Source of the DNA: JAYVIQ01 sp043770215
GTDB lineage: Bacteria > Bacteroidota > Bacteroidia > Cytophagales > JAAEPT01
Direction: 5' to 3'
DNA: 34,283 bases
Assembly: GCA_043770215.1 (NCBI GenBank)
Contig: JAYVIQ010000019.1
Span: forward strand, 1 to 34,283
Shown here piece after piece: positions 18,052 through 27,394 of the stretch. The position numbers and the translations under genes are program-made. The notes beneath the pieces were generated by a model. That model was not told where the DNA came from, ran no database searches, and saw only the letters and a program-made list of their open reading frames with translations. Every line of letters starts with the position of its first letter. Positions within the stretch are counted from its first letter, which is position 1.

Positions 18052-18100
18052 AAAAAGACTCTACTAGAAAATCATACTAATATTCAGGTAGAGTCTTTTT
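18052..18100. terminator. Bidirectional hairpin terminator between accD and hemH
   Basis: A 13-base-pair perfect stem (18052-18064 with 18088-18100) encloses a 23-base loop, with A runs on the left arm and T runs on the right. It can end accD on the plus strand and hemH on the minus strand. Confidence 0.85.
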
Positions 18101-18190
18101 AAGTACGTAAAATAACAGTTTATATTTTTATACTGTACTTTGGCAAAGGTAAAATTTTTGAAATTTTCTCTTTATTCTTTTTTACAATGC

Positions 18191-19210
18191 CTATCCATTT
18201 GCCATAGTAGCCAAACATTTTACCCAAGCGTCATTGGTATTTAAGCTTTCTACCAAATCCCATTTTTGACCCCCTTTATGTAAAAACACTTCTTGGTATG
18301 TTTCTCCTATTTCTATGTTGGTTTCTAAGCAGTCTGTAACAAATGCAGGCGAAAAAGCCAACACACGCTTCTTGCCCATGGCAATAATATCATCTATGGT
18401 AGTATCTATATACGGCTTTATCCATGGCGTTTTGCCAAGTCTAGACTGAAAACAAACAGTATAATCTCCTTCTTTTATGCCTAATCTTTTGACAACTTGT
18501 CTTGTGGTTTCATAGCATTGGGCTTTATAGCAAAAATAATTGTTTTGGTTATAATTTCCACAACAAGAGTCACTTAGTTGGCAATATCCATTACAACTTC
18601 CTTTTAGAATTTGGCGTTCTGGTAATCCGTGATAGCTAAAAACAAAATGGTCATACTTGTCTTTTTCTAAATAAGGTTTTGCTACTTCTTCCCATGCATC
18701 TATAAACGCTGGGTTTGCTGTAAACGTAGAGATAATTTTTAAGTTTGGAATTATCTGCCAAGTGCCCAGTTCTTTGGTTATGGCTTCTATGGTAGAGCCA
18801 GTAGAAGCAGACGCATATTGCGGATACAACGGTATAATGGTTAAATCTTTAATGCCTTTATTTTTAAAAACCTCCATAGAAGCTTTAAGTGTTGGGTTTT
18901 GATACCTCATACCAAAGGAAACTACATACTCATCTCCAAGATATTTTTGTAGTTTTTCTTTCAATTCTAAACCAATATACAAAAGGGGAGATCCTTTTGC
19001 TGACCATAATTTTTTGTATTCTTCAGCACTCTTGGGTGCTCTAAATGGTGCAATGATTAAATTAATTAGAAACCAACGAGAAACGGCTGGAATATCAATT
19101 ACTCTCCAATCCATTAAAAATTCTCTTAAATATTTTCTTACATCGCCTGTTTTGGTGCTATCTGGTGTACCCAAATTTACTATATATACTCCTTTAGTTG
19201 CTCTAGACAT
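18191..19210 (-). CDS. hemH: Ferrochelatase
   Basis: The 339-residue enzyme inserts ferrous iron into protoporphyrin IX, the last step of heme synthesis. Marks are YIVNLGTPDS at the start, FSYHGLPER with the catalytic histidine, CFQSRLGKTPWIKPY, and FSPAFVTDCLETNIEIGE with the glutamate of the metal path. Between them lies a cysteine cluster (GSCNGYC, DSCC, FCYKAQC) seen in the family and able to bind metal. No membrane anchor is evident. It is monocistronic. Its neighbours accD and yifB are not functionally linked. Confidence 0.96.
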   Translation of the reverse strand: MSRATKGVYIVNLGTPDSTKTGDVRKYLREFLMDWRVIDIPAVSRWFLINLIIAPFRAPKSAEEYKKLWSAKGSPLLYIGLELKEKLQKYLGDEYVVSFGMRYQNPTLKASMEVFKNKGIKDLTIIPLYPQYASASTGSTIEAITKELGTWQIIPNLKIISTFTANPAFIDAWEEVAKPYLEKDKYDHFVFSYHGLPERQILKGSCNGYCQLSDSCCGNYNQNNYFCYKAQCYETTRQVVKRLGIKEGDYTVCFQSRLGKTPWIKPYIDTTIDDIIAMGKKRVLAFSPAFVTDCLETNIEIGETYQEVFLHKGGQKWDLVESLNTNDAWVKCLATMANG

Positions 19211-19477
19211 ACATTGCTATTTTTTGTAAAAGTAACAATTATAGTCACAGAAAGGTTAAAGAAATATATTTTTTACTCTAGATTTTAAAATTTAGTGTAT
19301 CAGAAACTATACTAATATCAAAAAGGGTATCTAATAAAAACTATTATTGTTTTTAACCATGGGATTTTAGTAGTAAAAACCTGTGCTATTTCAGCAATAT
19401 CAATCCACAAAATAACGTAAATTCAAATACTTAGGATTTGTCTTCCATATCAACGAGGTGTTTTACTGATAAAAAAA

Positions 19478-21019
19478 TTAACTTCCCCAACCTTCTCTAT
19501 CCATGCTTCTGTATTGTATTGCTTCTGCCAAATGTTCTACTTTTATTTCTTCGCTCAAGGCAAGATCTGCAATTGTTCTAGAAACTTTCAATATTCTATC
19601 ATAAGCCCTTGAAGATAAACCCAATCTTTCTATGGCAGTTTTTAGTAGCGCTTTTCCGGCAGTATTTATAACACATAATTTCTTAACATCCGTTGCTGTC
19701 ATCATACTATTAGAATGAATTTTCATTTGATGAAGGTCAAATCTCTTTTGCTGAAATTCACGAGCAGCTATAACTCTAGCCCTTATCTTGTGGCTAGACT
19801 CTTGCTCTTGTGAAGAAGTCATTTTATCAAAAGAAACAGGATTTATCTCCAAGTGCATGTCTATCCTATCCAATAAAGGACCACTTACTTTTGCTAAATA
19901 GCGTTTTACATTAGCCGCAGAGTCTGGGTGGTTTCCGTCTCCTTTATAAAAATCGCCAGACGGACTTGGGTTCATGCTGGCTAACAACATAAAATTTGCT
20001 GGGAAAGTAACGCTGCCTCTAGCCCTACTTATTGTTACCATGCCATCTTCTAAAGGTTGTCTAAGTACCTCCAATACTTGCCTTTTAAATTCTGGTAATT
20101 CATCTAAAAATAAAATGCCGTTATGAGCCAATGATATTTGTCCGGGTTGTGGATTTCCGCCTCCTCCTACCAAAGCAACATCACTTATGGTATGATGCGG
20201 ACTACAATAAGGCCTATGAGCAACTAATCCTTGGTTTCCGGATAATTTTCCGGCTACGGAATGGATTTTTGTAGTTTCTAATGCCTCATGCAGTGACATT
20301 GGAGGTAAAATTGTTACTAGTCTTTTTGCCAACATTGTTTTTCCAGACCCTGGGGGGCCTACCATCAACACATTGTGTCCACCGGCAGCGGCAACTTCTA
20401 AGGCTCTTTTTGCACTCTCTTGCCCTTGTACATCAGAAAAATCGAAATCGAAATTTGTGTATGAGTCAAAAAATAATTCTCTTGTGTCTCTTTTTAGGGG
20501 CATTATTTTTAAATCTCCATTTAAAAAATCGAAAGCTTCTTTGAGCGTAGAGACGGGAATAACGTCTAAATCTGTAACTATGGCTGCCTCTTCTGCATTT
20601 TCTTTTGGCAAAATAAACCCTTTTAGACCTTGTTTTCTGGCTTCCATAGCTATGGGTAGCGCGCCTTTTATGGGTCTGATTACACCGTCTAAAGCCAACT
20701 CTCCCAAAATCATGTATTGATCTAAACACTCAGAAAAAAGTTGTTCGGAGGCTTGTAAAACAGCTACCGCAATAGGCAAATCAAAAGCTGCGCCTTCTTT
20801 TTTTACATCTGCGGGAGCTAAATTTACTATTGTTTTTTGTCTAGGAAACTGAAATTCAGATACTTTTATGGCACTTTCTACCCTATGCTGACTTTCTTTT
20901 ACGGCATTGTCTGGCAAACCAACCATATAAAAATCTTTGCCTTGTGTTACATTTACTTCTATGGTTACCATAGAAGCGTCTACTCCATACACAGAACTAC
21001 CAAAAGTTTTTGCCAGCAT
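19478..21019 (-). CDS. YifB/ComM-family Mg-chelatase-like AAA ATPase
   Basis: The 513-residue protein has an N-terminal Lon-substrate-like fold (residues ~1-165, MVGLPDNAVKES and LPIAVAVL), an AAA+ module and a C-terminal Mg-chelatase domain (~420-510). Walker A is GPPGSGKT at 221-228 and Walker B is ILFLDELPEF at about 302-311; the sensor segment LLASMNPSPSGD follows. In bacteria with ComM this hexameric helicase drives branch migration during natural transformation; in others its role is unknown. No competence genes are nearby. A TAATTTTG box (21061-21054, minus strand) is a possible promoter. Confidence 0.94.
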   Translation of the reverse strand: MLAKTFGSSVYGVDASMVTIEVNVTQGKDFYMVGLPDNAVKESQHRVESAIKVSEFQFPRQKTIVNLAPADVKKEGAAFDLPIAVAVLQASEQLFSECLDQYMILGELALDGVIRPIKGALPIAMEARKQGLKGFILPKENAEEAAIVTDLDVIPVSTLKEAFDFLNGDLKIMPLKRDTRELFFDSYTNFDFDFSDVQGQESAKRALEVAAAGGHNVLMVGPPGSGKTMLAKRLVTILPPMSLHEALETTKIHSVAGKLSGNQGLVAHRPYCSPHHTISDVALVGGGGNPQPGQISLAHNGILFLDELPEFKRQVLEVLRQPLEDGMVTISRARGSVTFPANFMLLASMNPSPSGDFYKGDGNHPDSAANVKRYLAKVSGPLLDRIDMHLEINPVSFDKMTSSQEQESSHKIRARVIAAREFQQKRFDLHQMKIHSNSMMTATDVKKLCVINTAGKALLKTAIERLGLSSRAYDRILKVSRTIADLALSEEIKVEHLAEAIQYRSMDREGWGS

Positions 21020-21174
21020 AATTAAATCAAGTTATTTATCTGAAATAAAGATACAAAATTATACATAAATCAGTTTTAAGAATGTTTTATATTGGCAATA
21101 ATGATCTTTATGTATGCACATTGTATTGAATGCAAAAGTAGTGTATAGCCAATAAACAAATTTTGTATTGAATT

Positions 21175-22023
21175 TTACAATAGAATACCCACTTTTATAT
21201 TTATAGACGAATAGTTATAAGGAAAAGCTAATGCTTTTCTTGGAATTTGAGAATTATTTTGGTCTGCTGGCACACCAGAATCTAGGTATTCTGTCTTTGA
21301 GAAAAAAACATTTTGTTTTTCCTCCTTTAAAAAATCTTCGTTTTTATTGGCAATAGCAGAGACTAGTGTTTGTGTTCTTGGTTTCATAGAATTGTGTGCA
21401 ACTTCTAGCTCTATAAAATATTTTTCGTTTGATTCACCACCAAAATTATACCCCAAAGAAGCTGAAAATCCTTTAACAGGATTCCCTTTTATCTTCCATC
21501 CATATTCTAGAAGGTTGTTATTAAAGTAAAATTCTTCTTTAATCTTTATGGAAGAAAAACCTATGTTAGGTCCTAATTTAGTATATAAAAATCCATTGTA
21601 TTTGTTTTTTGCAAGTTTAAAACACACTTTAGGATTCACAAACAACGTATTTGCTCTATTTTTTTGAGATAATTTGTTGTACTCAGACTGCCCTTGGATT
21701 TCATAAAAATAAGTATGTCTGTTGGTAAAACCAGCTAAATATTCTACATCCAGTTCTAAGTCTATACTTTCAGATGCTTCATAATTTAATAACCAACCAA
21801 ATTTTATTCCTTTGCCAAAAGTATACCCCTCTGTACTTTGGTCCAAACCCCCATCTTCTGCTACAGAACTAGAAATCCATTTAGATTGTCCATACAAAGG
21901 CAAATTTGCTGAAAAGGAAACTCCAAAACTAAGTTTACTTGGTTCTTGAAGTTCTGATTCTACTTGAGCATGAGATACAATGGCTACACTTATGAAAAGC
22001 GCAGAGAGTATGCAATGTTTCAT
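21175..22023 (-). CDS. Probable outer-membrane beta-barrel protein
   Basis: The 282-residue protein has a Sec signal (MKHC then a hydrophobic run to SHAQ at about residue 20). Alternating hydrophobic/polar strands follow, such as FGVSFSANLPLYG, IDLELDVEYLAGF and YTKLGPNIGFSSIKIKEEF. The C-terminus ends NIKVGILL, close to the beta-signal read by the Bam complex. It looks like the porin or OmpW-like 8-10 strand class. Start ATG 22023 is chosen because the first 10 residues of a longer reading would precede the signal. A TAAATTTG box at 22051-22058 (minus strand) is a candidate promoter. Function unknown. Confidence 0.7.
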   Translation of the reverse strand: MKHCILSALFISVAIVSHAQVESELQEPSKLSFGVSFSANLPLYGQSKWISSSVAEDGGLDQSTEGYTFGKGIKFGWLLNYEASESIDLELDVEYLAGFTNRHTYFYEIQGQSEYNKLSQKNRANTLFVNPKVCFKLAKNKYNGFLYTKLGPNIGFSSIKIKEEFYFNNNLLEYGWKIKGNPVKGFSASLGYNFGGESNEKYFIELEVAHNSMKPRTQTLVSAIANKNEDFLKEEKQNVFFSKTEYLDSGVPADQNNSQIPRKALAFPYNYSSINIKVGILL

Positions 22024-22270
22024 TTTAAAGGAATTGGGTTTATACGTTTGCAAATTTATACTTTTGAATCTAAAAAGCTAATAAAATTTGGTTAATGGTT
22101 TATTCTAAAGCGCTCATAAAATATATTTAAAATGCCTAGCACAATAAAATTTGGTAAAGAATAAATATTAATGGACTTGTTAAGTGTTTTCTCTAGATAA
22201 AAATCAATCTATTTCAAAACTCTAAAGAATCAATTAAGAAGGTATTATTTGTACTTTTGAAAAAATCTTT

Positions 22271-22438
22271 GTGAATATCCACAATGATACCCGTTTCTAT
22301 TTTTTTTGCGAAAAGGATCGAAGCGGAGCTCTTTTTTGCTTTTTCAGCAAAAAAAGCGAGAGCGTAGAGCCTGACCCGATAGGGTTTTGCCCAAAATCAC
22401 TAATCAATTCCTATACTGGTACAATAACGGATATTTAC
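22271..22438. repeat. 168 bp dispersed element with terminal inverted repeats, copy 2
   Basis: Reverse-oriented relative of the element at 16417-16586. Left end GTGAATATCCACAAT and right end ATAACGGATATTTAC invert with about 11 of 15 matches. Inside, CTTTTTTGCT pairs with AGCAAAAAAAG around a short loop, flanked by GGAGCTC. Interior blocks shared with copy 1 include AGTGATTTT, the AGCTCC box and the ATCCTTTT box. It fills the gap between anmK and the outer-membrane gene. The rest of 22054-22548 has no gene. Confidence 0.8.
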
Positions 22439-22548
22439 AAAATCTTTTAATTTAAGCATACTCTATAGCTTTGAATTAAAGAAATATAAAATGAACACTT
22501 AGGTTTTATTGAAAAATCATAAGAAGCTATTGCTCTGTTTATGATGTA

Positions 22549-23613
22549 TTAATAGCCCCAAATGACTCCGCCTATAGAATTTTTGGATGCATGGGTAACG
22601 GAGTTTAGGCAGTTTTCATTGTTTGTAAGCCTAAGTAGTCCTAAAAAAGCAAAAATTAAAGCTTCTTTAAAATCTATTATTTCTGGACTAGGTAGTACTA
22701 TTGTCGTTTCAGTTTTGGATTGAGTAAGTTCTATCAAAAAAGTATTGTGTGCCCCTCCGCCAGATGCCAATACCTCTTTTACTTTATTATTATTTAAATA
22801 ATTGCTTAGATAAACAGCTATATATTCATAAGAAGTTCTTAATGTATTTTCTTCTGAATATGAATCATTTATAAAACCTAAAAAGGTTTCGAAATCTTCT
22901 CTTGCCAAAGATTTACCTCCTTTATTATTAGTAAATTCTAAGAATTGATTGAGTAATATGGGTTCTATTTTTCCTGATCTTCCTAATTTACCGTCTTTGT
23001 CATATTCTAAATCATAATATCTTTTGGTAAGGTAGTTTAGCAATAGGTTGCAATACCCTAAATCTTGTGCTATAATCTGCTTGTCTGATTTTGTAGATAT
23101 ATTAGAAATGCCGCCTAGGTTTAGACACGCTTGATAGTTTTTAAATAAAAGTAAATCTCCAATAGGTACAAGGGGAGCGCCTTGCCCGCCAAGGGCAACA
23201 TCTAAAGACCTAAAATCAGCAATGGTTTTAATGCCTGTTTGAGCATAAATAGCGGCTCCGCTACCTATTTGAGTTGTAAAGCCTGTACTTGGCGAATGAA
23301 AAACCGTATGCCCATGACTTGAAATGAAGTCTATTTCACAGGTTATGGTTTCTAAAAACGCATTGATTTGGTTTCCGCAATACACACCAAAATCATGATT
23401 TAACTGCATAAGTTCTAGACCAGAAAGCAAATGAGCAGATGCTAGTTTACTTTTCCAAGGTTGTGTGTAAGGAATGGTTGCTGTTTTGTGAATGTTAAAA
23501 ATAGAATGGTTTTCTATATTAAATGTTGCACAACAAATATCTAGTCCGTCAAGTGATGTGCCAGACATTAAACCTAAAGCAGTGAAATTTTTCTTTTCCA
23601 AAGTATAAAACAT
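22549..23613 (-). CDS. anmK: Anhydro-N-acetylmuramic acid kinase
   Basis: The 354-residue sugar kinase cleaves and phosphorylates 1,6-anhydro-MurNAc to MurNAc-6-phosphate in peptidoglycan recycling. N-terminal LMSGTSLDGLDICCATF is the ATP-phosphate loop, and SHGHTVFHSP with QIGSGAAIYAQTGIKTIADFR binds the sugar. GGQGAPLVPIGD and CLNLGGISNIS follow in the core, and SGGGAHN near the C-terminus completes the actin-like fold. Length is normal. A TAACTTTG box (23634-23627) sits just upstream as a possible promoter. No other recycling gene is next to it. Confidence 0.95.
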   Translation of the reverse strand: MFYTLEKKNFTALGLMSGTSLDGLDICCATFNIENHSIFNIHKTATIPYTQPWKSKLASAHLLSGLELMQLNHDFGVYCGNQINAFLETITCEIDFISSHGHTVFHSPSTGFTTQIGSGAAIYAQTGIKTIADFRSLDVALGGQGAPLVPIGDLLLFKNYQACLNLGGISNISTKSDKQIIAQDLGYCNLLLNYLTKRYYDLEYDKDGKLGRSGKIEPILLNQFLEFTNNKGGKSLAREDFETFLGFINDSYSEENTLRTSYEYIAVYLSNYLNNNKVKEVLASGGGAHNTFLIELTQSKTETTIVLPSPEIIDFKEALIFAFLGLLRLTNNENCLNSVTHASKNSIGGVIWGY

Positions 23614-23924
23614 AACAGATGATAAACAAAGTTAAAAGAATTAATCCACTAAAATTCTAATAATAATTTACAAGCTGTTGGGCTTTAGAATTACAAAACA
23701 CATTGTATAAAGCAAATAACAGAATGACTTTTTTATACTTTTATTACTATATAACGAAAACATATGCTTGATAAACTACTTGTATGCTCAATTTAGAAAT
23801 CATAGTATATAAAGCATAAATACATATATTTTAAATTAAAGAACCTGTTTTGTACTAATTTACAAAATTATTAATGTGAAAATAGACATACTTTTTCTAA
23901 CTTGCTTAAGATAATAATATACTA
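23614..23924. other. Divergent intergenic region anmK/coaX
   Basis: The 311-base gap separates two diverging genes. Apart from a predicted minus-strand -7 box for anmK (TAACTTTG, 23634-23627), I see no clear regulatory signal, hairpin or short gene. No good promoter for coaX could be picked by eye. Confidence 0.5.
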
Positions 23925-24635
23925 ATGAATTTAGTTATAGACATTGGCAATACAAAAATCAAAGCTGGACTTTTTGAGAAAAATAATTTAATTACACATT
24001 TTTGTTTTGCTGCCGTAGATGAATTAGAACTTGTTTTAAAAGATTTCAATGGCCAGGTATTGATCTCTAATGTTGCTGACAAAGAACTAAATAAGGTATT
24101 TTTGGGCATAAACGCAAAGTGTACGTTTTTGACTAAAGACACACCAATGCCAATAACTATAACCTATGAAACTCCTGAGACTTTGGGTTTAGATAGAGTT
24201 TTGGCTTGTGTAGGAGGTTATGAAATGACAAAAAAACCATGTTTAGTAGTAGATATTGGCACCTGTATGACTTTAGATTTTGTAAATGAGCTTGGGGTTT
24301 TTGTGGGAGGAAATATATCTCCTGGTCCTGAACTAAGATTTCAGTCTATGCACAATTTTACAGCAAACCTACCGTTAGAACACTTAGAAAAAGAAAGTAA
24401 AGAAATTGGAAAAAGCACCAAAGAAGCCTTGCAGAGTGGTGTAAAGTATGGCATAGTACATGAAATTATGGGTACATACAATCAGCTTTTAGAAAAAAAT
24501 CCATCTATTCAACTGGTTTTAACGGGTGGCTACACAACTTTCTTTGATTCTATGCTAAAAGAAGGCATCTTTGCAGAACCAAATTTGGTTTTGATAGGAT
24601 TGAATAAGATACTCAATTATAATGTTAAAAAATAA
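23925..24635 (+). CDS. coaX: Type III pantothenate kinase
   Basis: This 236-residue ASKHA-fold kinase phosphorylates pantothenate, the first step to coenzyme A. The phosphate-1 motif is LVIDIGNTKIKAGLF, the pantothenate and activator region is ETLGLDRVLACVGG, and VVDIGTCMTLDFV with GGNISPG gives the catalytic Asp and phosphate-2 site. It is not a Type I or II enzyme. It overlaps the following gene by 14 bases, so the pair is coupled. In this phylum the order coaX, outer-membrane protein, lptC is recurrent. Confidence 0.95.
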   Translation: MNLVIDIGNTKIKAGLFEKNNLITHFCFAAVDELELVLKDFNGQVLISNVADKELNKVFLGINAKCTFLTKDTPMPITITYETPETLGLDRVLACVGGYEMTKKPCLVVDIGTCMTLDFVNELGVFVGGNISPGPELRFQSMHNFTANLPLEHLEKESKEIGKSTKEALQSGVKYGIVHEIMGTYNQLLEKNPSIQLVLTGGYTTFFDSMLKEGIFAEPNLVLIGLNKILNYNVKK

Positions 24636-26361
24636 ATTACTTGTTGCCTCACTTTTTTTGGGTCTGTCAACGTCTTTTGCACAGTTGGTTCTGAACTCGC
24701 CTTATAGTAGATTTGGCATAGGCACAACTCAAAATGCAACCAATGCTTTTTACCAATCTATGGGCGGATTGTCTCATAGTTATGCCTCTAATAAATTTAT
24801 AAATAATATAAATCCTGCACTTTTGAGTGCAACAGCAAACACCACATTTGATTTGGGGGTTGGCTATAGTGCTTTAAACGCAAAAGAATTGGGAGTAAGC
24901 AATAACTCACAAACTGTACTTTTTGATTATTTTAGAATGGCATTTCCTATAAAAAATAGGTATGCGTTTGCATTTTCTGTTTCTCCTTACACATTGGTAA
25001 ATTACTCTAACAAAACCACTACTGTTTTAGATGAGACAACCAAAGCCATAGATACGTACAAAGGTGAAGGAGGAATTTCTAAATTGAGTATTACAAACAG
25101 TTTTTCTATTTTAAAAGATTCAGTAAAAAACAGAACATTTTCTTTAGGAATAGATGCAGCTCTTTTAACTGGCAGCATAGATAAAAGTAGCGAGTCATTG
25201 CTAAATATAAATGGAGAAAACAACTTAAGTTATACTAGTTATGTAAACACCAACATTTATAGAGGGTACCAAATAAACGTAGGAACTGCCTATAGAAAAG
25301 AAGTTTTTGTGGGCAATACTTTTCAGACCATAAAAAATACGAAGTGCGGAACTGAAAAAATGGGTAAAATTGCCGTGGTGCAAAAAATTGCTTTTCCTGA
25401 ACAAATTAAACAAAATGCAGAAAATTCTTACATAACTAAGTATGCAATTATCTATCTAAACTCTAATGATGTAAAAATAGAGGATGACATAAAAAATAAA
25501 GAACATAGGGAGGTTTTACAAGGTTATTACAACTCTTTTATAAAACCTGGTTATGGAGTTTTAGTGCTAAAAGAGGCTGAGGACATTTCTTTTAGTGATT
25601 TAAAAAATGATTATTTAGATTTTGTAAAAGAGTTAAAACAAAATCCTAGCAAAGAAAAATCTACTTATGAAAATGCAAAAGCACTAAGTGAGCAATATTT
25701 GCACTTTGGGAGCGGTATTTTTTTTAACATAGGTGCTAGTTTAGAAACAGCTTTGGGTACAAACATCTCTGGCTCTAACAGTATTACTAGAGTTAGAACA
25801 TCTACAACAGATCCGTTTTCTAGCTACCAGTTAAATGAATTTTTAAAAGAAAATTTAGTGTTGCCAAATACATTTAGAATAGGCATAAGTTTGGATAAAC
25901 CCATGCCTAAGGGATCTACCGTTTGTGGAAACTCAAAAAAACATGCTTGGGTTACCGGTGTTGATTTTTCTCTACAAAATTGGTCTAACTATGCCAGCAA
26001 AGGAGTAAATGAGGGTTTTAAAAATACATACAAGGTAGTTTTGGGTGGCTCTTATACACCAAACCTTAAAAATGAGAATTTGAAATTCAATACAAGATTT
26101 AGAAAATTATTAAACACAACTAGCTACCAACTAGGTATAAATCACCAAATTATGCCATTTATGTACAACAACAAAGCCGTTGCAGAGCTTGGAGCAAATG
26201 CTGGTTTTACTGTTCCTACAAACCATGAAGGAAGCTTGTTCACATTAAGTTTAGGCGTTTCTACTTTAGGAAATGATTTAAAACAAAATTATTTTAAAGT
26301 AGGATTGGGTTTTACAATTGCAGAAAACAACTGGTTTAAACCTGTAAGAATTGGTAAATAA
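24622..26361 (+). CDS. Outer-membrane barrel protein (FadL/OmpP1-like), coaX-lptC linked
   Basis: The 579-residue product has a Sec signal (MLKNK, hydrophobic run to SFA at about residue 20). The sequence NSPYSRFGIGTTQNATNA and SNKFINNINPALLS after it is the recognisable N-terminal 'hatch' signature of a FadL-like porin group in Bacteroidota. Many beta-strands follow. The C-terminal part ends GLGFTIAENNWFKPVRIGK, so it does not end in the usual aromatic but carries a basic tail. A central stretch (residues ~215-360) is less strand-like, with a coiled or globular insertion rich in Lys/Glu. Its place upstream of lptC suggests an envelope role. The transported substrate is unknown. Confidence 0.75.
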   Translation: MLKNKLLVASLFLGLSTSFAQLVLNSPYSRFGIGTTQNATNAFYQSMGGLSHSYASNKFINNINPALLSATANTTFDLGVGYSALNAKELGVSNNSQTVLFDYFRMAFPIKNRYAFAFSVSPYTLVNYSNKTTTVLDETTKAIDTYKGEGGISKLSITNSFSILKDSVKNRTFSLGIDAALLTGSIDKSSESLLNINGENNLSYTSYVNTNIYRGYQINVGTAYRKEVFVGNTFQTIKNTKCGTEKMGKIAVVQKIAFPEQIKQNAENSYITKYAIIYLNSNDVKIEDDIKNKEHREVLQGYYNSFIKPGYGVLVLKEAEDISFSDLKNDYLDFVKELKQNPSKEKSTYENAKALSEQYLHFGSGIFFNIGASLETALGTNISGSNSITRVRTSTTDPFSSYQLNEFLKENLVLPNTFRIGISLDKPMPKGSTVCGNSKKHAWVTGVDFSLQNWSNYASKGVNEGFKNTYKVVLGGSYTPNLKNENLKFNTRFRKLLNTTSYQLGINHQIMPFMYNNKAVAELGANAGFTVPTNHEGSLFTLSLGVSTLGNDLKQNYFKVGLGFTIAENNWFKPVRIGK

Positions 26362-26370
26362 AAAAGAAAC

Positions 26371-26907
26371 ATGTCTATGCTTAAAATATTTAATATACTG
26401 TTGCTTAGCTTAGCTATAATCTCTTGTTCAGAAACAAAGATAAAAACCTACAAAAAAGTTGATCCTTATACTGGTCCCCAAGTTATTTCTAATGATCTAG
26501 ATGTGGTTTTTACAGATTCTGCCAAAACAAGCATGAAAATGAAAGCCAAGAAACAAATTATTCTTCAGAATGATAACCAAGAATTTACTGAAGGTTTTGC
26601 CTTGGAATTTTATAACGATGATGAAAAAGTATACTCTACACTAAATTCTAATTATGCTTTTTATGATCAGAATTTAGATAAATGGCATATAAAAGGCAAA
26701 GTTGTAGTCAAAAACACAGAAAAAGGTCAGATGTTAGAAACAGAAGACCTTTTTTGGACTCCAAAGTCTGGTAGTATTTTAGTAGAAGATAAACATGCTG
26801 TAAAAATCACAGAGCCAGACCAAGTGCTTTACGGTATGGGACTACAAGCTAAAGATGATTTTTCATATTACAAAATCAAAAAACCTACTGGTATGCGGTT
26901 TTTGTAA
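26371..26907 (+). CDS. lptC: LPS export ABC transporter periplasmic protein LptC
   Basis: The 178-residue protein is a lipoprotein (signal ending SLAIISC, lipidated C19) of the LptC group. It bridges the inner-membrane LptBFG extractor to LptA in moving lipopolysaccharide. The mature domain has ISNDLDVVFTDSAKTSMKMKAK, then EFYNDDEKVYSTLNSNYAFYD, and KWHIKGKVVVKNTEKGQMLETEDLFW, the repeated beta-jellyroll strands of the Lpt family. It begins 10 bases after the porin-like gene. The alternative ATG two codons in (26377) is equally possible. lptA, lptB and lptD are not in the window. Confidence 0.88.
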   Translation: MSMLKIFNILLLSLAIISCSETKIKTYKKVDPYTGPQVISNDLDVVFTDSAKTSMKMKAKKQIILQNDNQEFTEGFALEFYNDDEKVYSTLNSNYAFYDQNLDKWHIKGKVVVKNTEKGQMLETEDLFWTPKSGSILVEDKHAVKITEPDQVLYGMGLQAKDDFSYYKIKKPTGMRFL

Positions 26908-27328
26908 TACTCTTAAATACTTTGAATTACTACCTTACTATAAGTACGCAACTATCAATTATTCTATAGTACGCTTATGATTGGTGACTTATTTGGTAAT
27001 GTTCTTAGAGTATAAAAAAACATTTCGTTTTAAAATTACAAATTTACCACAATTACTTTTTATCGGTGATTCTTTATACAGACTAGATATCAGATACACT
27101 TTTTGATTTATCCATTTCCCCCAAAAACGCATTGCGGATGCTAAATGATATGTTAGATGTAGAAAAAATTCTACACCTAGAAACTTTTTTATTTTGGCAT
27201 ACTACGGATAGGTAGGGGTGTGAAAAACGACTTGTTTAATACCATAAAACGGGTGATTGAATACCTGTTTAAATGCTAAAGAAAACCTTTTATCAGTCAA
27301 ACATGACATATTGAATACCAAAAATTAC
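26908..27328. other. Intergenic region between backbone and island
   Basis: The 421 bases hold no convincing gene. One hairpin, TGTAGAA (around 27166-27172) with TTCTACA (around 27177-27183), has no T tail. AGTACGC occurs twice near 26943 and 26970. A 24-codon frame is open over the hairpin but has no support. The accessory genes begin right after this stretch, so the left island boundary is probably here. Confidence 0.4.
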
Positions 27329-27392
27329 TGACAAGAATAAAGTAAATATTCACAACATAATATGACAAGAATAAGTTGTATATTCACAACAT
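27329..27392 (+). repeat. Two 30 bp direct repeats directly upstream of fic, probable operators
   Basis: TGACAAGAATAA, six variable bases, TATTCACAACAT occurs at 27329-27358 and again at 27363-27392, a 34-base period. The 24 outer bases are identical and the centre differs (AGTAAA against GTTGTA). The second copy ends on the first two bases of the fic ATG. Within it GTTGT and ACAAC form a small inverted repeat. A protein, most plausibly Fic itself through its C-terminal winged helix, could bind here. Confidence 0.75.
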
Positions 27393-27394
27393 GA
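27362..27394 (+). CDS. Possible 10-codon leader peptide overlapping fic
   Basis: ATG at 27362 opens a frame MTRISCIFTT and ends in a TGA that overlaps the fic ATG (ATGA). It lies wholly inside the second operator-like repeat. It could couple translation to fic. Nothing beyond position and overlap supports it. Confidence 0.25.
   Translation: MTRISCIFTT

Noticed and set aside
26930..26985. AGTACGC direct repeats as an attachment site
   Set aside because: Seven-base repeats in AT-rich DNA are easily chance, and no integrase is nearby.
27140..27220. 24-codon frame over the 27162 hairpin
   Set aside because: Too short, no ribosome site or relatives, and the hairpin alone explains the pattern.
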